64,000 nt of DNA from Paenibacillus woosongensis (GTDB lineage: Bacteria; Bacillota; Bacilli; Paenibacillales; Paenibacillaceae): contig NZ_WNZW01000001.1 of assembly GCF_009725165.1 (NCBI RefSeq), positions 806,001-870,000 of the forward strand, read 5' to 3'. This document shows positions 1 to 9,864 of the stretch, piece by piece (position 1 is the stretch's first letter; each line of letters begins with the position of its first letter). The notes beneath the pieces were generated by a model. The model did no database searches. It saw only the letters and a list, made by a program, of their open reading frames with translations, and was not told the origin of the DNA. The position numbers were made by a program, and so were the translations under genes.

Positions 1-3000
1 GCCATCGCCATTAATAATGCCGTCCTGTCTGGAATCATCGTCGTTTCGGCGAACGGGAATGCCGGGCCAGGGCATTATTCTATGGGTTCGCCCGCAACCT
101 CGCAGCTGGGAATTGCCGTTGGCGCCGTTACGAGCGACAGCAAAATATACTCAGTCCATCTAGACGCTGCTTTGGTAGATCATACTGGAACAGATGCCAG
201 CGGAACCCCTGTCTCGGCGACGGTTGCAACTTATAATATATCCGCCCCCCGTGCCATAGGCTGGGAGAGCGGCAAGGACAATTTGGCGCAGATTCTCGGT
301 GACGTTCCGCATGAAGTAGTATACGTTGGTCTCGGCAGTCTCTCAGACTATGCCAACAAGGATGTTGCCGGCAAAGTCGTTTTGGCCTCGCGCGGCAAGC
401 TTACCTTCACTGAGAAAGTGATTTATGCAGGCATATCCGGTGCCAAAGCGATCGTAATCTTCAATGGCGTCAACGACGGGGATGACGCTGACTTAGATCC
501 TCCTAACGCAGATAGAGACGATTATATCGACACCACGCTTGGCGACAATCCTCTATTTATACCTACCTTTGATGTGAAGGGCGCAGAAGGACGCGCATTA
601 GTCAAAGCGATGATGGAGAACCCGGATTTAGCGCTCCAATTTACTTTTGGAACGGATTATCAACCCTTAATTAGCAAAGGCGATACTTTGGCCAGCTTTT
701 CCTCCTGGGGGCCAAACGCTGATGCCAACTTAAGCATTAAACCGGATGTCATGGCACCAGGTGTAAATATTTTGTCCACTTATCCAGCTTATGGCAAAAG
801 CGATCCAAACGCTTCCTATGATCAGGCATATTTGCGCAACAACGGAACCAGTATGTCTACCCCGTATGTATCTGGCTTAGCGCTCTTGCTCAAGCAGCAG
901 CATCCGGATTGGACACCGTTCGATATTAGGGCTGCTCTTGCTAACACGGCAGATGTAATCAGAGATGAGAATAACGATTTATACGATGTGTACCAGCAGG
1001 GCGCAGGGCGCGTCAATGCAAGCAAGGCGACGAGCACGCCAGCATTGCTGCAGGCTCTGGAGCCGATAACGATTCTGGACACCAATTATTCGCCGAAAAA
1101 CGTCATTAATTATAACTCCTCGGCGAGCTTCGGCATCATTGCTCCAGGAAGTGTCGCCGCCAAAAACCTGCAGCTTAAAAATACGGCGGATTATGATGTA
1201 GCCTATGAAGCTTCCATAGCTTGGCACGATGCGGGTTCAGGGGTAAATGTCACGCTTGATAAGACGACGATCACGGCAGCTGCCAAGTCGGCTTCCGTCA
1301 TTAGGCTCGACTTGACTGTCGCAGACGATGCGAAGGAAGGCTTCTATCAAGGACAGGTCAATCTGGTCAGCGCTGGCATGCCTGATCTTCATTTGCCTTT
1401 CACCATATATGTAGGCAGCAAGCTGCCCGAAAATGGGTTCGGAATCCAGGAAGTGAAGCTTACCCATTCGGTTGTTTATCCTAAACGAAGCAGCCAGCAA
1501 ACCGCAGAGCTTTCTTTCCGATTAACTGCGGCAGACACCAACTATTATGTCGTTGATGTTGTAAGCTTGGAGGATGAGACTTTAGGCTATTTCGCAAGTG
1601 ATATGATGGATGATCTAAATCAGCGTTTTGCGCCTGGCGTGTATACTATACCGAACATCGGCAGCAAGTATTATCTTTATGACGAGCAAGGTAACGCAAC
1701 GCTAACTCCTGCTCAGCTCAGTAGCGGAACTTATAAAATATACGTTGTCGCAGCTCAGCTTACATCAAGTGGTGAGTTAGCAAAAAAAGGCGATGAGCCG
1801 ATTTTATATCAGGGCATTACGTCCTTCCGGGTGGATCTTAGTACGAGCAACACTGGCGGTAGCGGCGGCGGCGGCGGTGGTGGTGGTGGAGCAAGCGGTG
1901 CTCCGGGAGCAACTCCTGGCGTGAATCCTGCTCCGGTTACGAACGCGCCGCCTGCTATCCCTGCACCACAAGCTGCCGACATTAGCGCAGCCGCCAGCGC
2001 AGTCATCGAACAAGGCTTAAGGCAAGTGGTGATTGCTCCAGTCAACGGTGATGCAAATAGTTCCACGGCGGCTCTTATCCGTGATGATGATTTGAACTCC
2101 GTGCTGGAATCGGTCGGCAACGAGACGGCAGCCGTTATCATTCCCGTTCCTGGCAATGATAAACACAGCAGCGAGGTAAGGCTTAACACTGAGCAGATTC
2201 AGCTTTTATCCCAGAAGCTGAATGCAAAGAGCACCGTAGTAGTAAGTTTTGAAGGCTCTGCCGTGGCAATTCCAGTATCTCTGCTGAATGGAGCGCCCGC
2301 TGGCGCCGCATTAGAAATCATCATTGCGCAAGCAGATTCGGACAAATCTAAATTCGCCGCCAAAGCCGCAGGAGCTGCGGTCATCGGTTCCCCTGCAGCC
2401 TTCGAAGCAAACTGGATTTCGGGTTCCGCTAAGAAACCTGTAGAGGTGCCAAGCAGCACATTTATTAAGCGCTCCTTCACGATTTCTGGCAAAATCGGGG
2501 CCAATCAGGCCGGCGTGCTCTACGAATCCAACGGAAAGATCCGTCCCGTAGCCTCCGTAGTTAAAGAGCAAGGAGACGGTTCTACGCTAGTTACGGTCAG
2601 CCGTCCCGGCTTTTCCGTATATGCTGCTGTCGGACGTTCTGTAGAATTCAAAGACATCGCCAGCTCATGGGCAGCTTCCGATATTACTGCTCTGGCGAAC
2701 AAGTTCATCATTGAGGGTACCTCGGCGGACACGTTCTCGCCGAATAACAATCTGACGCGCGCCGAGTTCACCTCCCTGCTCGTCCGGTCGCTGGGCTTAC
2801 AAGCAAGCGGCTCGATCACATTCTCGGACGTGCCCGCTGCAGCTTGGTATGCAGACGATGTGGCGGCCGCATTCGAGGCTGGGCTGATTCGAGGCACGGG
2901 CAATGGCAAATTCTCGCCAAATGCCCATGTAACCCGCCAGGAGCTGAGCGCTATTTTGGACCGGGCCTTACAGCTCACGGGCACTGAGCTAAAGACAGCC

Positions 3001-3204
3001 AATCCTTCGCTTAAAGCTTATAAAGATGAAGCCAGTATTGCAGGCTATGCTGTAGAGAGCGTTAAGTCGCTGTCAGCGGCTGGCATCATTAGCGGCGACC
3101 TGGGCGACAACGGTCAGAGCTTCCGTCCAACTGCGCCGACAACGCGCGAGACGGCTGCTTCAGCGCTGCGCCAATTCCTGCGGCAGGCTGGGTTGATTGA
3201 ATAA
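1..3204 (+). CDS. SLH-anchored subtilisin-like serine protease (5' truncated by window)
   Basis: The frame is open from base 1, so the start and the Asp/His parts of the triad lie outside. Visible: the oxyanion-hole segment SANGNAGPG (about nt 46-72), a PA-type insert (about nt 300-620), and the catalytic-serine block NGTSMSTPYVSG with Ser at nt 850-852. A beta-rich region follows, then a glycine run (nt 1854-1890) and a Pro/Ala linker. Three SLH domains close the protein (from about nt 2640; repeats FKDI, FSDV and YKDE). By family this is an S8 protease with a PA insert, secreted and held to the cell wall by SLH domains binding pyruvylated polymer. Its role (nutrient proteolysis or surface-protein processing) is not shown. 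A hairpin terminator follows. Confidence 0.93.
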   Translation, partial: AIAINNAVLSGIIVVSANGNAGPGHYSMGSPATSQLGIAVGAVTSDSKIYSVHLDAALVDHTGTDASGTPVSATVATYNISAPRAIGWESGKDNLAQILGDVPHEVVYVGLGSLSDYANKDVAGKVVLASRGKLTFTEKVIYAGISGAKAIVIFNGVNDGDDADLDPPNADRDDYIDTTLGDNPLFIPTFDVKGAEGRALVKAMMENPDLALQFTFGTDYQPLISKGDTLASFSSWGPNADANLSIKPDVMAPGVNILSTYPAYGKSDPNASYDQAYLRNNGTSMSTPYVSGLALLLKQQHPDWTPFDIRAALANTADVIRDENNDLYDVYQQGAGRVNASKATSTPALLQALEPITILDTNYSPKNVINYNSSASFGIIAPGSVAAKNLQLKNTADYDVAYEASIAWHDAGSGVNVTLDKTTITAAAKSASVIRLDLTVADDAKEGFYQGQVNLVSAGMPDLHLPFTIYVGSKLPENGFGIQEVKLTHSVVYPKRSSQQTAELSFRLTAADTNYYVVDVVSLEDETLGYFASDMMDDLNQRFAPGVYTIPNIGSKYYLYDEQGNATLTPAQLSSGTYKIYVVAAQLTSSGELAKKGDEPILYQGITSFRVDLSTSNTGGSGGGGGGGGGASGAPGATPGVNPAPVTNAPPAIPAPQAADISAAASAVIEQGLRQVVIAPVNGDANSSTAALIRDDDLNSVLESVGNETAAVIIPVPGNDKHSSEVRLNTEQIQLLSQKLNAKSTVVVSFEGSAVAIPVSLLNGAPAGAALEIIIAQADSDKSKFAAKAAGAAVIGSPAAFEANWISGSAKKPVEVPSSTFIKRSFTISGKIGANQAGVLYESNGKIRPVASVVKEQGDGSTLVTVSRPGFSVYAAVGRSVEFKDIASSWAASDITALANKFIIEGTSADTFSPNNNLTRAEFTSLLVRSLGLQASGSITFSDVPAAAWYADDVAAAFEAGLIRGTGNGKFSPNAHVTRQELSAILDRALQLTGTELKTANPSLKAYKDEASIAGYAVESVKSLSAAGIISGDLGDNGQSFRPTAPTTRETAASALRQFLRQAGLIE

Positions 3205-3233
3205 GATATTAAATACGTATGCGACAAACTGAA

Positions 3234-3258
3234 GGAGAGCGAGAAGCTCTCCTTTTTT
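3234..3258 (+). terminator. Rho-independent terminator after the SLH protease
   Basis: A 7-bp perfect stem (GGAGAGC / GCTCTCC) with a GAGAA loop is followed at once by six T. It lies 30 bp past the protease stop codon. Confidence 0.9.
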
Positions 3259-3330
3259 ATGCTATTTTTTTATAGCGGTATGAAAGCAGAACTTTAGCAC
3301 AAACTACATCTAAATAAATTCTATGGTGAA

Positions 3331-4068
3331 ATGATGACTATAAAACTTACTGCCAGAATCAGCATGCCGCTCAGATCGGCTTTATTCGTTTGTATGCTTA
3401 TGATTACGGAAATGGTCTTTTGCGGCTGGGGAACCTTCCCCCATTACGTTCAGGCTCATGAAGACCCTTCGCTGCCGATCGTAGCCGACGAAGGGCTGTA
3501 TACGATTGAGATTTACCCACAGTACCATAAGCTGATTGTCCGGGCACAGGGGGAAAAATTCAAAACGTATCCAGTTGCGGTAGGTAACCCCTCTACGCCC
3601 ACCCCCGTCGGGGAATACAAAATAATATACAAAGGAACCGATTGGGGGCCTTCTTTTGGCCCTCGCTGGCTGGGGTTGAACGTCCCCTGGGGAACCTATG
3701 GCATCCATGGGACAAACAAGCCTTACTCCATTGGGCAGCACTTAAGCCATGGCTGCGTACGAATGCGAAATAGAGACGTCATGGAGCTATATGACATGAT
3801 TCCGATCGGCACCAAAGTAACGATACACGGGCATGTCCTAGGCAATGCCAAACAGGATCCGAGGGCTTTGGCCGAAGGGGACGTGGGAGGAGAAGTTCAA
3901 TTGATTCAATCCCGCCTGAAGAGCGCAGGATATTTCAACGGAGTCTGTAACGGTAAATTCCGGTACGATACAAGCGCTGCCCTGAAAAAATATCAACGCG
4001 ACCATGGCCTTATCCCTAACGGGGTCGTTTCAACCAAAGTTTATGAGTCCCTTGGATTGATAGAGTAA
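3331..4068 (+). CDS. L,D-transpeptidase (YkuD) with peptidoglycan-binding domain
   Basis: 245 aa. A hydrophobic N-terminal segment (about residues 12-35) ending near YVQA fits a signal peptide. The YkuD domain (about 55-165) has the catalytic signature IHGTNKPYSIG...SHGCVRMRN with Cys in SHGC. A C-terminal PG_binding_1 repeat (about 187-243: VQLIQSRLKSAGYF...FRYDTSAALKKYQ) follows. The family makes 3-3 cross-links in peptidoglycan or attaches proteins to it, outside the membrane. The first of two tandem ATGs is used; the ribosome site (GGTGAA) is weak, so the second ATG at 3334 is equally possible. It is a single-gene unit between the upstream terminator and a gene-free stretch. Confidence 0.92.
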   Translation: MMTIKLTARISMPLRSALFVCMLMITEMVFCGWGTFPHYVQAHEDPSLPIVADEGLYTIEIYPQYHKLIVRAQGEKFKTYPVAVGNPSTPTPVGEYKIIYKGTDWGPSFGPRWLGLNVPWGTYGIHGTNKPYSIGQHLSHGCVRMRNRDVMELYDMIPIGTKVTIHGHVLGNAKQDPRALAEGDVGGEVQLIQSRLKSAGYFNGVCNGKFRYDTSAALKKYQRDHGLIPNGVVSTKVYESLGLIE

Positions 4069-4157
4069 TCCACTTGTAAGCTGTGCATCTATAAATGTAA
4101 TTTCCAAGGGGACCAGCTTTGGTTAGCGGTCATACTAGCGAGCATTTCCCATCTGAT

Positions 4158-4196
4158 ATAAAAAGCCCCCCAGGCGGCTATAGCCGCTCTGGGGGG
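4158..4196 (-). terminator. Rho-independent terminator, minus strand
   Basis: The stem is CCCCCCAG+GCGGC / GCCGC+CTGGGGGG with a TATA loop and one bulged T. On the minus strand it is followed by TTTTTATA. The nearest minus-strand gene upstream is the beta-mannosidase, whose stop is about 520 bp away, so it probably ends that transcript. On the plus strand there is no T-run. Confidence 0.7.
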
Positions 4197-4530
4197 TGAA
4201 ATCTGCGCCTCATATACATTGATTTGCTGCTTAAGTTGACCGGCTGCTATCATGCAGTGCAGCCCCTATGCTAAGAGGGATGCACCTGGGCGATGTCCAA
4301 CGTTTGGCGACTTGATTGAAGATCCTCATTATTCCGAACAGGCCGCAGCATCTCCCGACAGTCGAATTCCTTACGGACTTAGAATCCCCTATTCACCAAA
4401 AATGCACATAGATCTACGTCTATCGGACCACAGATCCCTTAATTGATCAAAAAGAGCGGAGATTCACGATGATATCAACAAATAGAGGATCGTATGTCCG
4501 CCAGCGCAACGTTTTATAATATTTTGTCAC

Positions 4531-4550
4531 AAATAGCGGAAACTGTGTCC
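4531..4550. repeat. Degenerate dispersed intergenic element (copy 1 core)
   Basis: The 20-nt core AAATAGCGGAAACTGTGTCC matches 16 of 20 positions at 14390-14409 (AAATAGCGCCTTCTGTGTCC). It resembles 61844-61868, where AAATAGCG is followed by a CCGTTAG tail. All three copies lie in gene-free DNA. Confidence 0.45.
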
Positions 4551-4720
4551 CATCCCATCAGCATCAGCATCACGCTCACGCATAGGGGACACAACGCACA
4601 TATATACTCGCTACGCACTCATTTGCATAGAACCTTAACAGTCTAATCACACCTTCGCGCAACCTATCCTCGTAGGATATATGGCGCCAGCCAACCGCTA
4701 ACATGCAGCACTGTACAGTT

Positions 4721-7267
4721 CTACCTGATGAAATCCCTCATCGAACTGACCGTTAATGCTCCCGGCTTGCCCGGAACAAACGCCTCATTGCCGGAGCTCC
4801 GGCGTTGGAAGGTGACAGTATGCGGCACGCCCGGAATGAGATCGAAGAAGTTATCGGTGAATATCCCCTCTTCCTCCGCTGAGAGCCACACTTGCCTTGC
4901 AAGAGCGTCTGTCTTCAGCCTGAAAGAAGTGCCCTCGCTTCCCGGAATTTCCTCCACCATAACAGAAGCTTCCGGCCATTCGATTTCGCGGAATGATTCA
5001 AAGTAATATGGCTTGCTATCCAGCATCGCCCCATCCCCTTCCAGCTCAGCCAGCAATACTACGCGCTTCGGATTATGGGCGCCAAGCCACTCATCAGTTT
5101 GGATCCGAAGCACGATATTGGCAGCATCCGCACCGATAGCCACATCCTGGCTCAGTTCCCGCAGCAGTTGGCCGTCAAAATCAAACAGGCTCAGTTTAAG
5201 CACACCCGTAACAGGCTCCTGACGATCGGAAATGAGATAAATCGCTACTTCGCCTTCACGGATCCCGTCGACCGAAAGCATGACGTCCTGGAAGCTGCGT
5301 CGTACTGTATACTGCAATGCCTTCCAGCGTCCATAATAATCCATGCCCGCCCAGGAAGCGACTGGCCAGCAGTCGTTCATCTGCCAGTACAGCGTGCCCA
5401 TGCAGTAAGGCTTATTCCGGCGATGTGCCTCGATCGCCGTCTGAATCGCCTGGGCCTGCAATAACTGGCTCATGTACAGGAATGATTTGAAGTCCCGCGG
5501 TTCGGGCAAATATTGGCCCATGTACTCCTTAATCAACTGATTGCCTTTACCGTTTTTCTGATGAGCGAGCATCACCTTGGATTCCAGCTCCAGCTGATCT
5601 TCCTCTGCATACTCCAGCACCGTTTTCAGCTCGGGAAAAGATTGAAAACCGTATTCGCTCATAAAGCGGCCAATTTTCTGATTATAGTTGTCAAACGGCT
5701 CTACCGCATGCCATACGCCCCAATAATGAACATCGCCTTCACCCGTGATTTGAGTGGCATGCTGGTTCTCGTCCCCTGTCAGGCTGCGCAGCGGTGAGGA
5801 CGGCCAATAATCGGTGCCGGGCGCCCATTTATGGACGGCCTCGGGCAGAATGCGGTGGAACACAGCCTCGTAATCTGCCCAGATTTTATCGCGCAGCTCA
5901 GCGCTGTCCAGCTTCTCCTTCCAGCCCCAGCCTGTATCCCAGGCATAATGCGCCCAAGCGGAGTCAATCTCGTTATTGCCGCACCATAAAGCGATGGACG
6001 GGTGATTCCGCAGGCGTCTCACGTTGTATTCCGCCTCAGCAGCCACGTTGTTCAGGAATGCCTCATTCCCAGGGTACATACTGCAGGCGAACATGAAATC
6101 CTGCCACACCAGCAGCCCATTCTCATCGCATAGCTCATAGAATGCTTCTTCTTCATAAATGCCACCGCCCCATACACGCAGCATATTCATATTGCTCTCT
6201 ACCGCCGAAACGATTTCATGACGGTAACGCTCCCGCGTCACTTCAGTCGCGAAGCTGTCATTCGGAATATGGTTAGCGCCTTTCATAAATACCCGGACAC
6301 CGTTCAGTTTGAAGTAAAATGACGCCCCGGCCTCATCCTTCTCCCGCACCAGTTCGATACTGCGCAGGCCCGTGCGCACAGTTCGATCCGATATGGTCTC
6401 CCCGCCCTGCAGCAAAGCCGCTTGGAAAGAATACATCGACGGGTCGCCAAGCCCGCGGCACCACCATAGCTTGGGATCAGTAATAACCATCTCTATCGTC
6501 AAAGTCTGCAGCCCCGGCCTTAATACCACTTCCTGCTCCCAAGTCATGCCCTCTGTGCCGATGCGCAATCGCCCATTCCAGCCCGCTACAGCATCAACTT
6601 CCACTACTGCCGTCAGCCTGGCGATCTCACTGCTTATCTCCTCCTGGCGAATATATAAATCGCTGATTTTCGGAACCGACCAGCCCTCAAGACGAACCTC
6701 CCGCCAAATGCCGCTGGTTACAAAACGCGGCCCCCAATCCCAGCCATAATGATAAGGCGCTTTACGGGCAAAAACACTGACCTTGCGCTCTCCGAGCCCG
6801 CCTAATTCCGATTGGTCATTTGTCGCGGGCAGATCATATCCCAGCTCCTCGAGCTTCGGCAAATCCTCATTTATCGGCGAGCGGAACCGGACGAGAACGT
6901 TATTGCTTCCTGCGCGCAGCAGCTCCTTCACGTCTACATGCCAAGCTCGGAACATATTATCGGCAGACAGCGCGTGCTCACCGTTCACATAAACATCCGC
7001 ATATGTATCAAGCCCTTCAAATACAAGCTGGACTCTAGCCATTTCCGCCGCCCAGCTCTCAGGCAGCTCAAAGCTGGACATATATTCCCAATCCTTCTTG
7101 TCAATCCACTGCAAATCATGCTCATTGGTCCCGTAGAACGGATCCGGAATCAAGCCATGCCGCAGCAAATCGGTATGAACCGTCCCTGGAACCGTTGCGG
7201 AAAGCCAGTTCGTCTCATCACATGCTTTAAAACTCCACTGATCTAATACCTGCTGTTGAATGCTCAT
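4721..7267 (-). CDS. Beta-mannosidase, glycoside hydrolase family 2
   Basis: 848 aa. The start is the ATG at 7267 behind GGAGGGCTT; an upstream in-frame ATG at 7288 lacks a ribosome site. GH2 layout: sugar-binding jelly roll (YHYGWDWGPRFVTSGIWREV near 175), immunoglobulin-like domain, then a TIM barrel with RVWGGGIYEEEAFYELCDE, acid/base Glu in ALWCGNNEID (about 430) and nucleophile Glu in RFMSEYGFQSFPE (about 536). Length and the GNNE signature fit beta-mannosidase rather than beta-galactosidase. There is no signal peptide, so it should act in the cytoplasm, releasing mannose from the non-reducing end of imported manno-oligosaccharides. It is divergent from the sugar ABC operon at 7522, which suggests that operon imports its substrate (inference). 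Confidence 0.92.
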   Translation of the reverse strand: MSIQQQVLDQWSFKACDETNWLSATVPGTVHTDLLRHGLIPDPFYGTNEHDLQWIDKKDWEYMSSFELPESWAAEMARVQLVFEGLDTYADVYVNGEHALSADNMFRAWHVDVKELLRAGSNNVLVRFRSPINEDLPKLEELGYDLPATNDQSELGGLGERKVSVFARKAPYHYGWDWGPRFVTSGIWREVRLEGWSVPKISDLYIRQEEISSEIARLTAVVEVDAVAGWNGRLRIGTEGMTWEQEVVLRPGLQTLTIEMVITDPKLWWCRGLGDPSMYSFQAALLQGGETISDRTVRTGLRSIELVREKDEAGASFYFKLNGVRVFMKGANHIPNDSFATEVTRERYRHEIVSAVESNMNMLRVWGGGIYEEEAFYELCDENGLLVWQDFMFACSMYPGNEAFLNNVAAEAEYNVRRLRNHPSIALWCGNNEIDSAWAHYAWDTGWGWKEKLDSAELRDKIWADYEAVFHRILPEAVHKWAPGTDYWPSSPLRSLTGDENQHATQITGEGDVHYWGVWHAVEPFDNYNQKIGRFMSEYGFQSFPELKTVLEYAEEDQLELESKVMLAHQKNGKGNQLIKEYMGQYLPEPRDFKSFLYMSQLLQAQAIQTAIEAHRRNKPYCMGTLYWQMNDCWPVASWAGMDYYGRWKALQYTVRRSFQDVMLSVDGIREGEVAIYLISDRQEPVTGVLKLSLFDFDGQLLRELSQDVAIGADAANIVLRIQTDEWLGAHNPKRVVLLAELEGDGAMLDSKPYYFESFREIEWPEASVMVEEIPGSEGTSFRLKTDALARQVWLSAEEEGIFTDNFFDLIPGVPHTVTFQRRSSGNEAFVPGKPGALTVSSMRDFIR

Positions 7268-7487
7268 AAGCCCTCCATCAAATAACATAGTAGAATTTTC
7301 ATGAATTATAATTTATTATAATACATTATCCATAGTTTTTGTTATTGTTTTGTTATATATATTATAAAACAAATATTCTCTCCATCTTTTCCCCCATTCA
7401 ACCAACAACCCGACAATAGGTTAATTAAAGACAACAAATAACAATCCAGTACATTTAAAGTGAAATAACAAAACTATACAATTTAAC

Positions 7488-7501
7488 TGTAAGCGCTATC
7501 A
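7488..7501 (+). promoter_or_regulatory. CcpA catabolite-response element (cre)
   Basis: TGTAAGCGCTATCA fits the cre consensus TGWNANCGNTNWCA at every defined position. It lies 20 bp before the start of the sugar-binding protein gene. This placement, within or after the promoter, is typical of repression by CcpA with HPr-Ser-P when preferred sugars are present. The flanking 7268-7487 is very AT-rich with several TATAAT-like boxes; no single promoter stands out. Confidence 0.8.
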
Positions 7502-7521
7502 AAAAAAAGAAGAGGGGCGAC

Positions 7522-8853
7522 ATGAGGATGAAAAAAAACAGTTTATGGATTGCATTCATAATGGTTTTTGCGCTAACTGCAATACTAACAGGCTGTAACG
7601 GCAGCAAAGATACCAGCAGCGGCACTAACGCCGGAATAAACGAAGGAGCGTCGAATGCCTCGGACAGTAACGCAGCCGGTAAAGACACAGCCAATAAACT
7701 GAGCGGAAAGGTCACCTTCCTCACCAACCGGACAGACATGATCGGCAAAGAATACGACGACTACATCAAACGCTTCAACGAGAAATACCCAGACATCACC
7801 ATTGAATTTGAAGCAAGCCAGACGGACTATAACCAGCAAATCAAAGTCCGCATGGCCAGCGGCGAGCTGCCGGATTTGATGTTCATTCCGGATATCCCCA
7901 ACTCGGATCTCCCCAAATATTTTGCTCCGCTCGACGACCTGGAGCTAAGTGCGGAGGTTACATTTAAAGATTTCAAGTCCTATGACGGGAAGCTGTACGG
8001 GATTACAACGGGGAACTCGACCTCAGGAATCGTGTATAACAAAAAAGCCTTCGCCGATGCCGGAATTACCGAACTCCCCAAGACGTGGGATGAATTCCTT
8101 GCCGCATGTGAAAAGCTGAAGCAAAACGGTGTTATTCCGCTCTCATCCAACTTCAAGGATAAATGGCCGCTGGGGAACTGGGTCTACGATTTGCCGCGGG
8201 TTATCGAGAACAATAAGAACTTCCCTAATGAGAGACTCAACATGGAAGCCCCTTTCTCGATGGACAACGGATACGGCAAAGCTATGACCCTGCTGCGGAC
8301 GCTCGCTGAGAAAGGTTATTTGGAGAAGGATATTAACTCCACCAACTGGGAGCAATCCAAAAAAGACGTGGCGAACGGCAAAATGGGCATGTACTTCCTG
8401 GGGAACTGGGTCATTAACCAAGTCATCGGCGTGGGAGCCGAATCGGATAACATCGGTTTCTTCCCACTGCCCTTCGACAACTCCGGCGAGATCCGGGCCG
8501 GCCTGAACCCGGACTTCTTCTACGCCGTCAGCAAGGACAGCAAAAACCTGGAGGCAGCCAAGGCCTTTCTGACCTGGATGCTGGAGGACTCCGGATATGA
8601 GGATTTCGCCGGGTTCATCTCGCCGCTGGAAGGCCGTGAATCCAAGCTGACTCAACTCGCAGAATTCCAAGCGACAGGAGTAGATCTGCAGGAAGGCATG
8701 CCGGATGACCCGAAGGTCATCGAAATTTCCAACAAAGCGCAAATCGATCTGCCAGCTATTGCCCAAGAGTTCGTGCTGGCGAAAGATCCGCAAGCCGTCC
8801 TTGATAAATGGAATAAAGCGTGGGCCAAAGCTAAAAAGGATCTTGGTTATTAA
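7522..8853 (+). CDS. Sugar ABC transporter solute-binding lipoprotein
   Basis: 443 aa. The start ATG follows AGAGGGG. A lipoprotein signal peptide (MRMKKNSLWIAFIM...) ends in the lipobox LTGC, with Cys at residue 25. A Ser/Asn/Gly linker leads into a type-1 extracellular solute-binding domain (SBP_bac_1/8; IKVRMASGELPDLMFIPDI, LYGITTGNSTSGIVYNKKAF, NGKMGMYFLGNW). It would capture an oligosaccharide outside the membrane and hand it to the two following CUT1 permeases. No ATPase gene is present, so a shared MsmX-type ATPase encoded elsewhere is expected. Beta-mannosidase next door points to beta-mannosides as ligand (inference). Preceded by a cre box. Confidence 0.93.
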   Translation: MRMKKNSLWIAFIMVFALTAILTGCNGSKDTSSGTNAGINEGASNASDSNAAGKDTANKLSGKVTFLTNRTDMIGKEYDDYIKRFNEKYPDITIEFEASQTDYNQQIKVRMASGELPDLMFIPDIPNSDLPKYFAPLDDLELSAEVTFKDFKSYDGKLYGITTGNSTSGIVYNKKAFADAGITELPKTWDEFLAACEKLKQNGVIPLSSNFKDKWPLGNWVYDLPRVIENNKNFPNERLNMEAPFSMDNGYGKAMTLLRTLAEKGYLEKDINSTNWEQSKKDVANGKMGMYFLGNWVINQVIGVGAESDNIGFFPLPFDNSGEIRAGLNPDFFYAVSKDSKNLEAAKAFLTWMLEDSGYEDFAGFISPLEGRESKLTQLAEFQATGVDLQEGMPDDPKVIEISNKAQIDLPAIAQEFVLAKDPQAVLDKWNKAWAKAKKDLGY

Positions 8854-8894
8854 TGAATTGCCATTCATGAATCGGCAATCACCTTGAACAGCAT

Positions 8895-8932
8895 GCAAAA
8901 TGGGTTATCGGCCTGGCGATAATCCATTTTGC
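8895..8932 (+). promoter_or_regulatory. Intercistronic hairpin between binding-protein and permease genes
   Basis: A 16-bp stem with one mismatch (GCAAAATGGGTTATCG / CGATAATCCATTTTGC, loop GCCTGG) sits 41 bp after the binding-protein stop. No T-run follows, so it is not a normal terminator. Hairpins here often protect the upstream message from 3' decay, giving more binding protein than permease (general knowledge; not shown here). Confidence 0.6.
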
Positions 8933-8967
8933 TGTCAATTTAGCCGATAGAAAGAAGGGATACGGGA

Positions 8968-9864
8968 ATGTTCGGAACCTTGTCATATAAAACGCAGAAA
9001 AACATCATCATCTTCTCTTTTCTACTCATTCCGGTCGGGCTGCTGCTGCTCTTTACCTACTATCCGGCTCTGAAGCTCGTCTGGTTCAGCTTCACCGACT
9101 GGGACGGATATAGCCCGGAGAAGCCTTGGGTAGGGCTGGCCAATTATAGGGAAGTATTCTCTAATCCTGATATATTCGGGGTGTTCACCCACAACTTCGC
9201 CTATTTTGTGATGGGCATCGTCCAGAACATCGTGGCGATTTATTTCGCTGTCCTCTTGAACGGCCGCCTGCGGGGGAGAAACGTATTTCGGCTGCTGCTC
9301 TTTCTCCCCTACATCATGAACGGCGTCGCGGTCGCCTTCATGTTCGGTTACGTGTTTGATACGACGCAAGGCTCGCTCAATCTGCTGCTGCAGGCGGTCG
9401 GGCTGACGCAACTAGGAGAAACCAGCTGGCTCGGGACGCCAGGCCTGGTCAACTATTCACTGGCTTCGACAGGACTGTGGCGATTCATGGGTTATAACAT
9501 GGTCATTTATATCGCTTCCCTGCAGGCGATTCCGCGCGATATTTACGAAGCCGCCAAAATCGACGGCGCCAATGCCTGGCAGACCTTCTGGCGCATCACC
9601 CTGCCCAACATGAAACCGGTCATCCAGTTGAACTTGTTCCTCACCGTCACCGGTGCCCTCGAGGTCTTCGACCTGCCCTTCGTCCTTACTAAAGGCGGAC
9701 CAGCCGGAGCGTCGCAAACCTATGTACAGCGCGTCGTGGAGACAGCGTTCGCCTATAATCATTATGGCTTGGCCTCGGCTATGAGCATCATCCTGCTGTT
9801 TTTTGTCATCGTCGTCGTAGGTCTTCAGCAATTTGTCCTTAGCAGAGGGGGGAACGGAAATTGA
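8968..9864 (+). CDS. Sugar ABC transporter permease, MalF/UgpA type
   Basis: 298 aa with six predicted membrane spans (first about 13-35: IIIFSFLLIPVGLLLLFTYY) and the binding-protein-dependent permease signature near residue 190 (IYEAAKIDGANAWQTFWRI), the EAA loop that docks on the ATPase. The start ATG follows AAGAAGGGATACGGGA. It belongs to the CUT1 family and pairs with the next gene to form the channel. Its stop overlaps the next start (TTGA), showing translational coupling. Confidence 0.93.
   Translation: MFGTLSYKTQKNIIIFSFLLIPVGLLLLFTYYPALKLVWFSFTDWDGYSPEKPWVGLANYREVFSNPDIFGVFTHNFAYFVMGIVQNIVAIYFAVLLNGRLRGRNVFRLLLFLPYIMNGVAVAFMFGYVFDTTQGSLNLLLQAVGLTQLGETSWLGTPGLVNYSLASTGLWRFMGYNMVIYIASLQAIPRDIYEAAKIDGANAWQTFWRITLPNMKPVIQLNLFLTVTGALEVFDLPFVLTKGGPAGASQTYVQRVVETAFAYNHYGLASAMSIILLFFVIVVVGLQQFVLSRGGNGN

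Larger units (their letters stand above)
4069..4720. other. Gene-free stretch
   Basis: 652 bp without a convincing gene. It holds a GC-rich hairpin terminator pointing left (4158-4196) and a degenerate copy of an intergenic repeat found twice more in the window (core 4531-4550). A 64-codon open frame at 4252-4446 has no ribosome site and no recognisable composition. Confidence 0.6.

Noticed and set aside
4252..4446. 64-codon plus-strand frame
   Set aside because: No ribosome site, no protein-like composition, and it overlaps a repeat-rich gene-free stretch.
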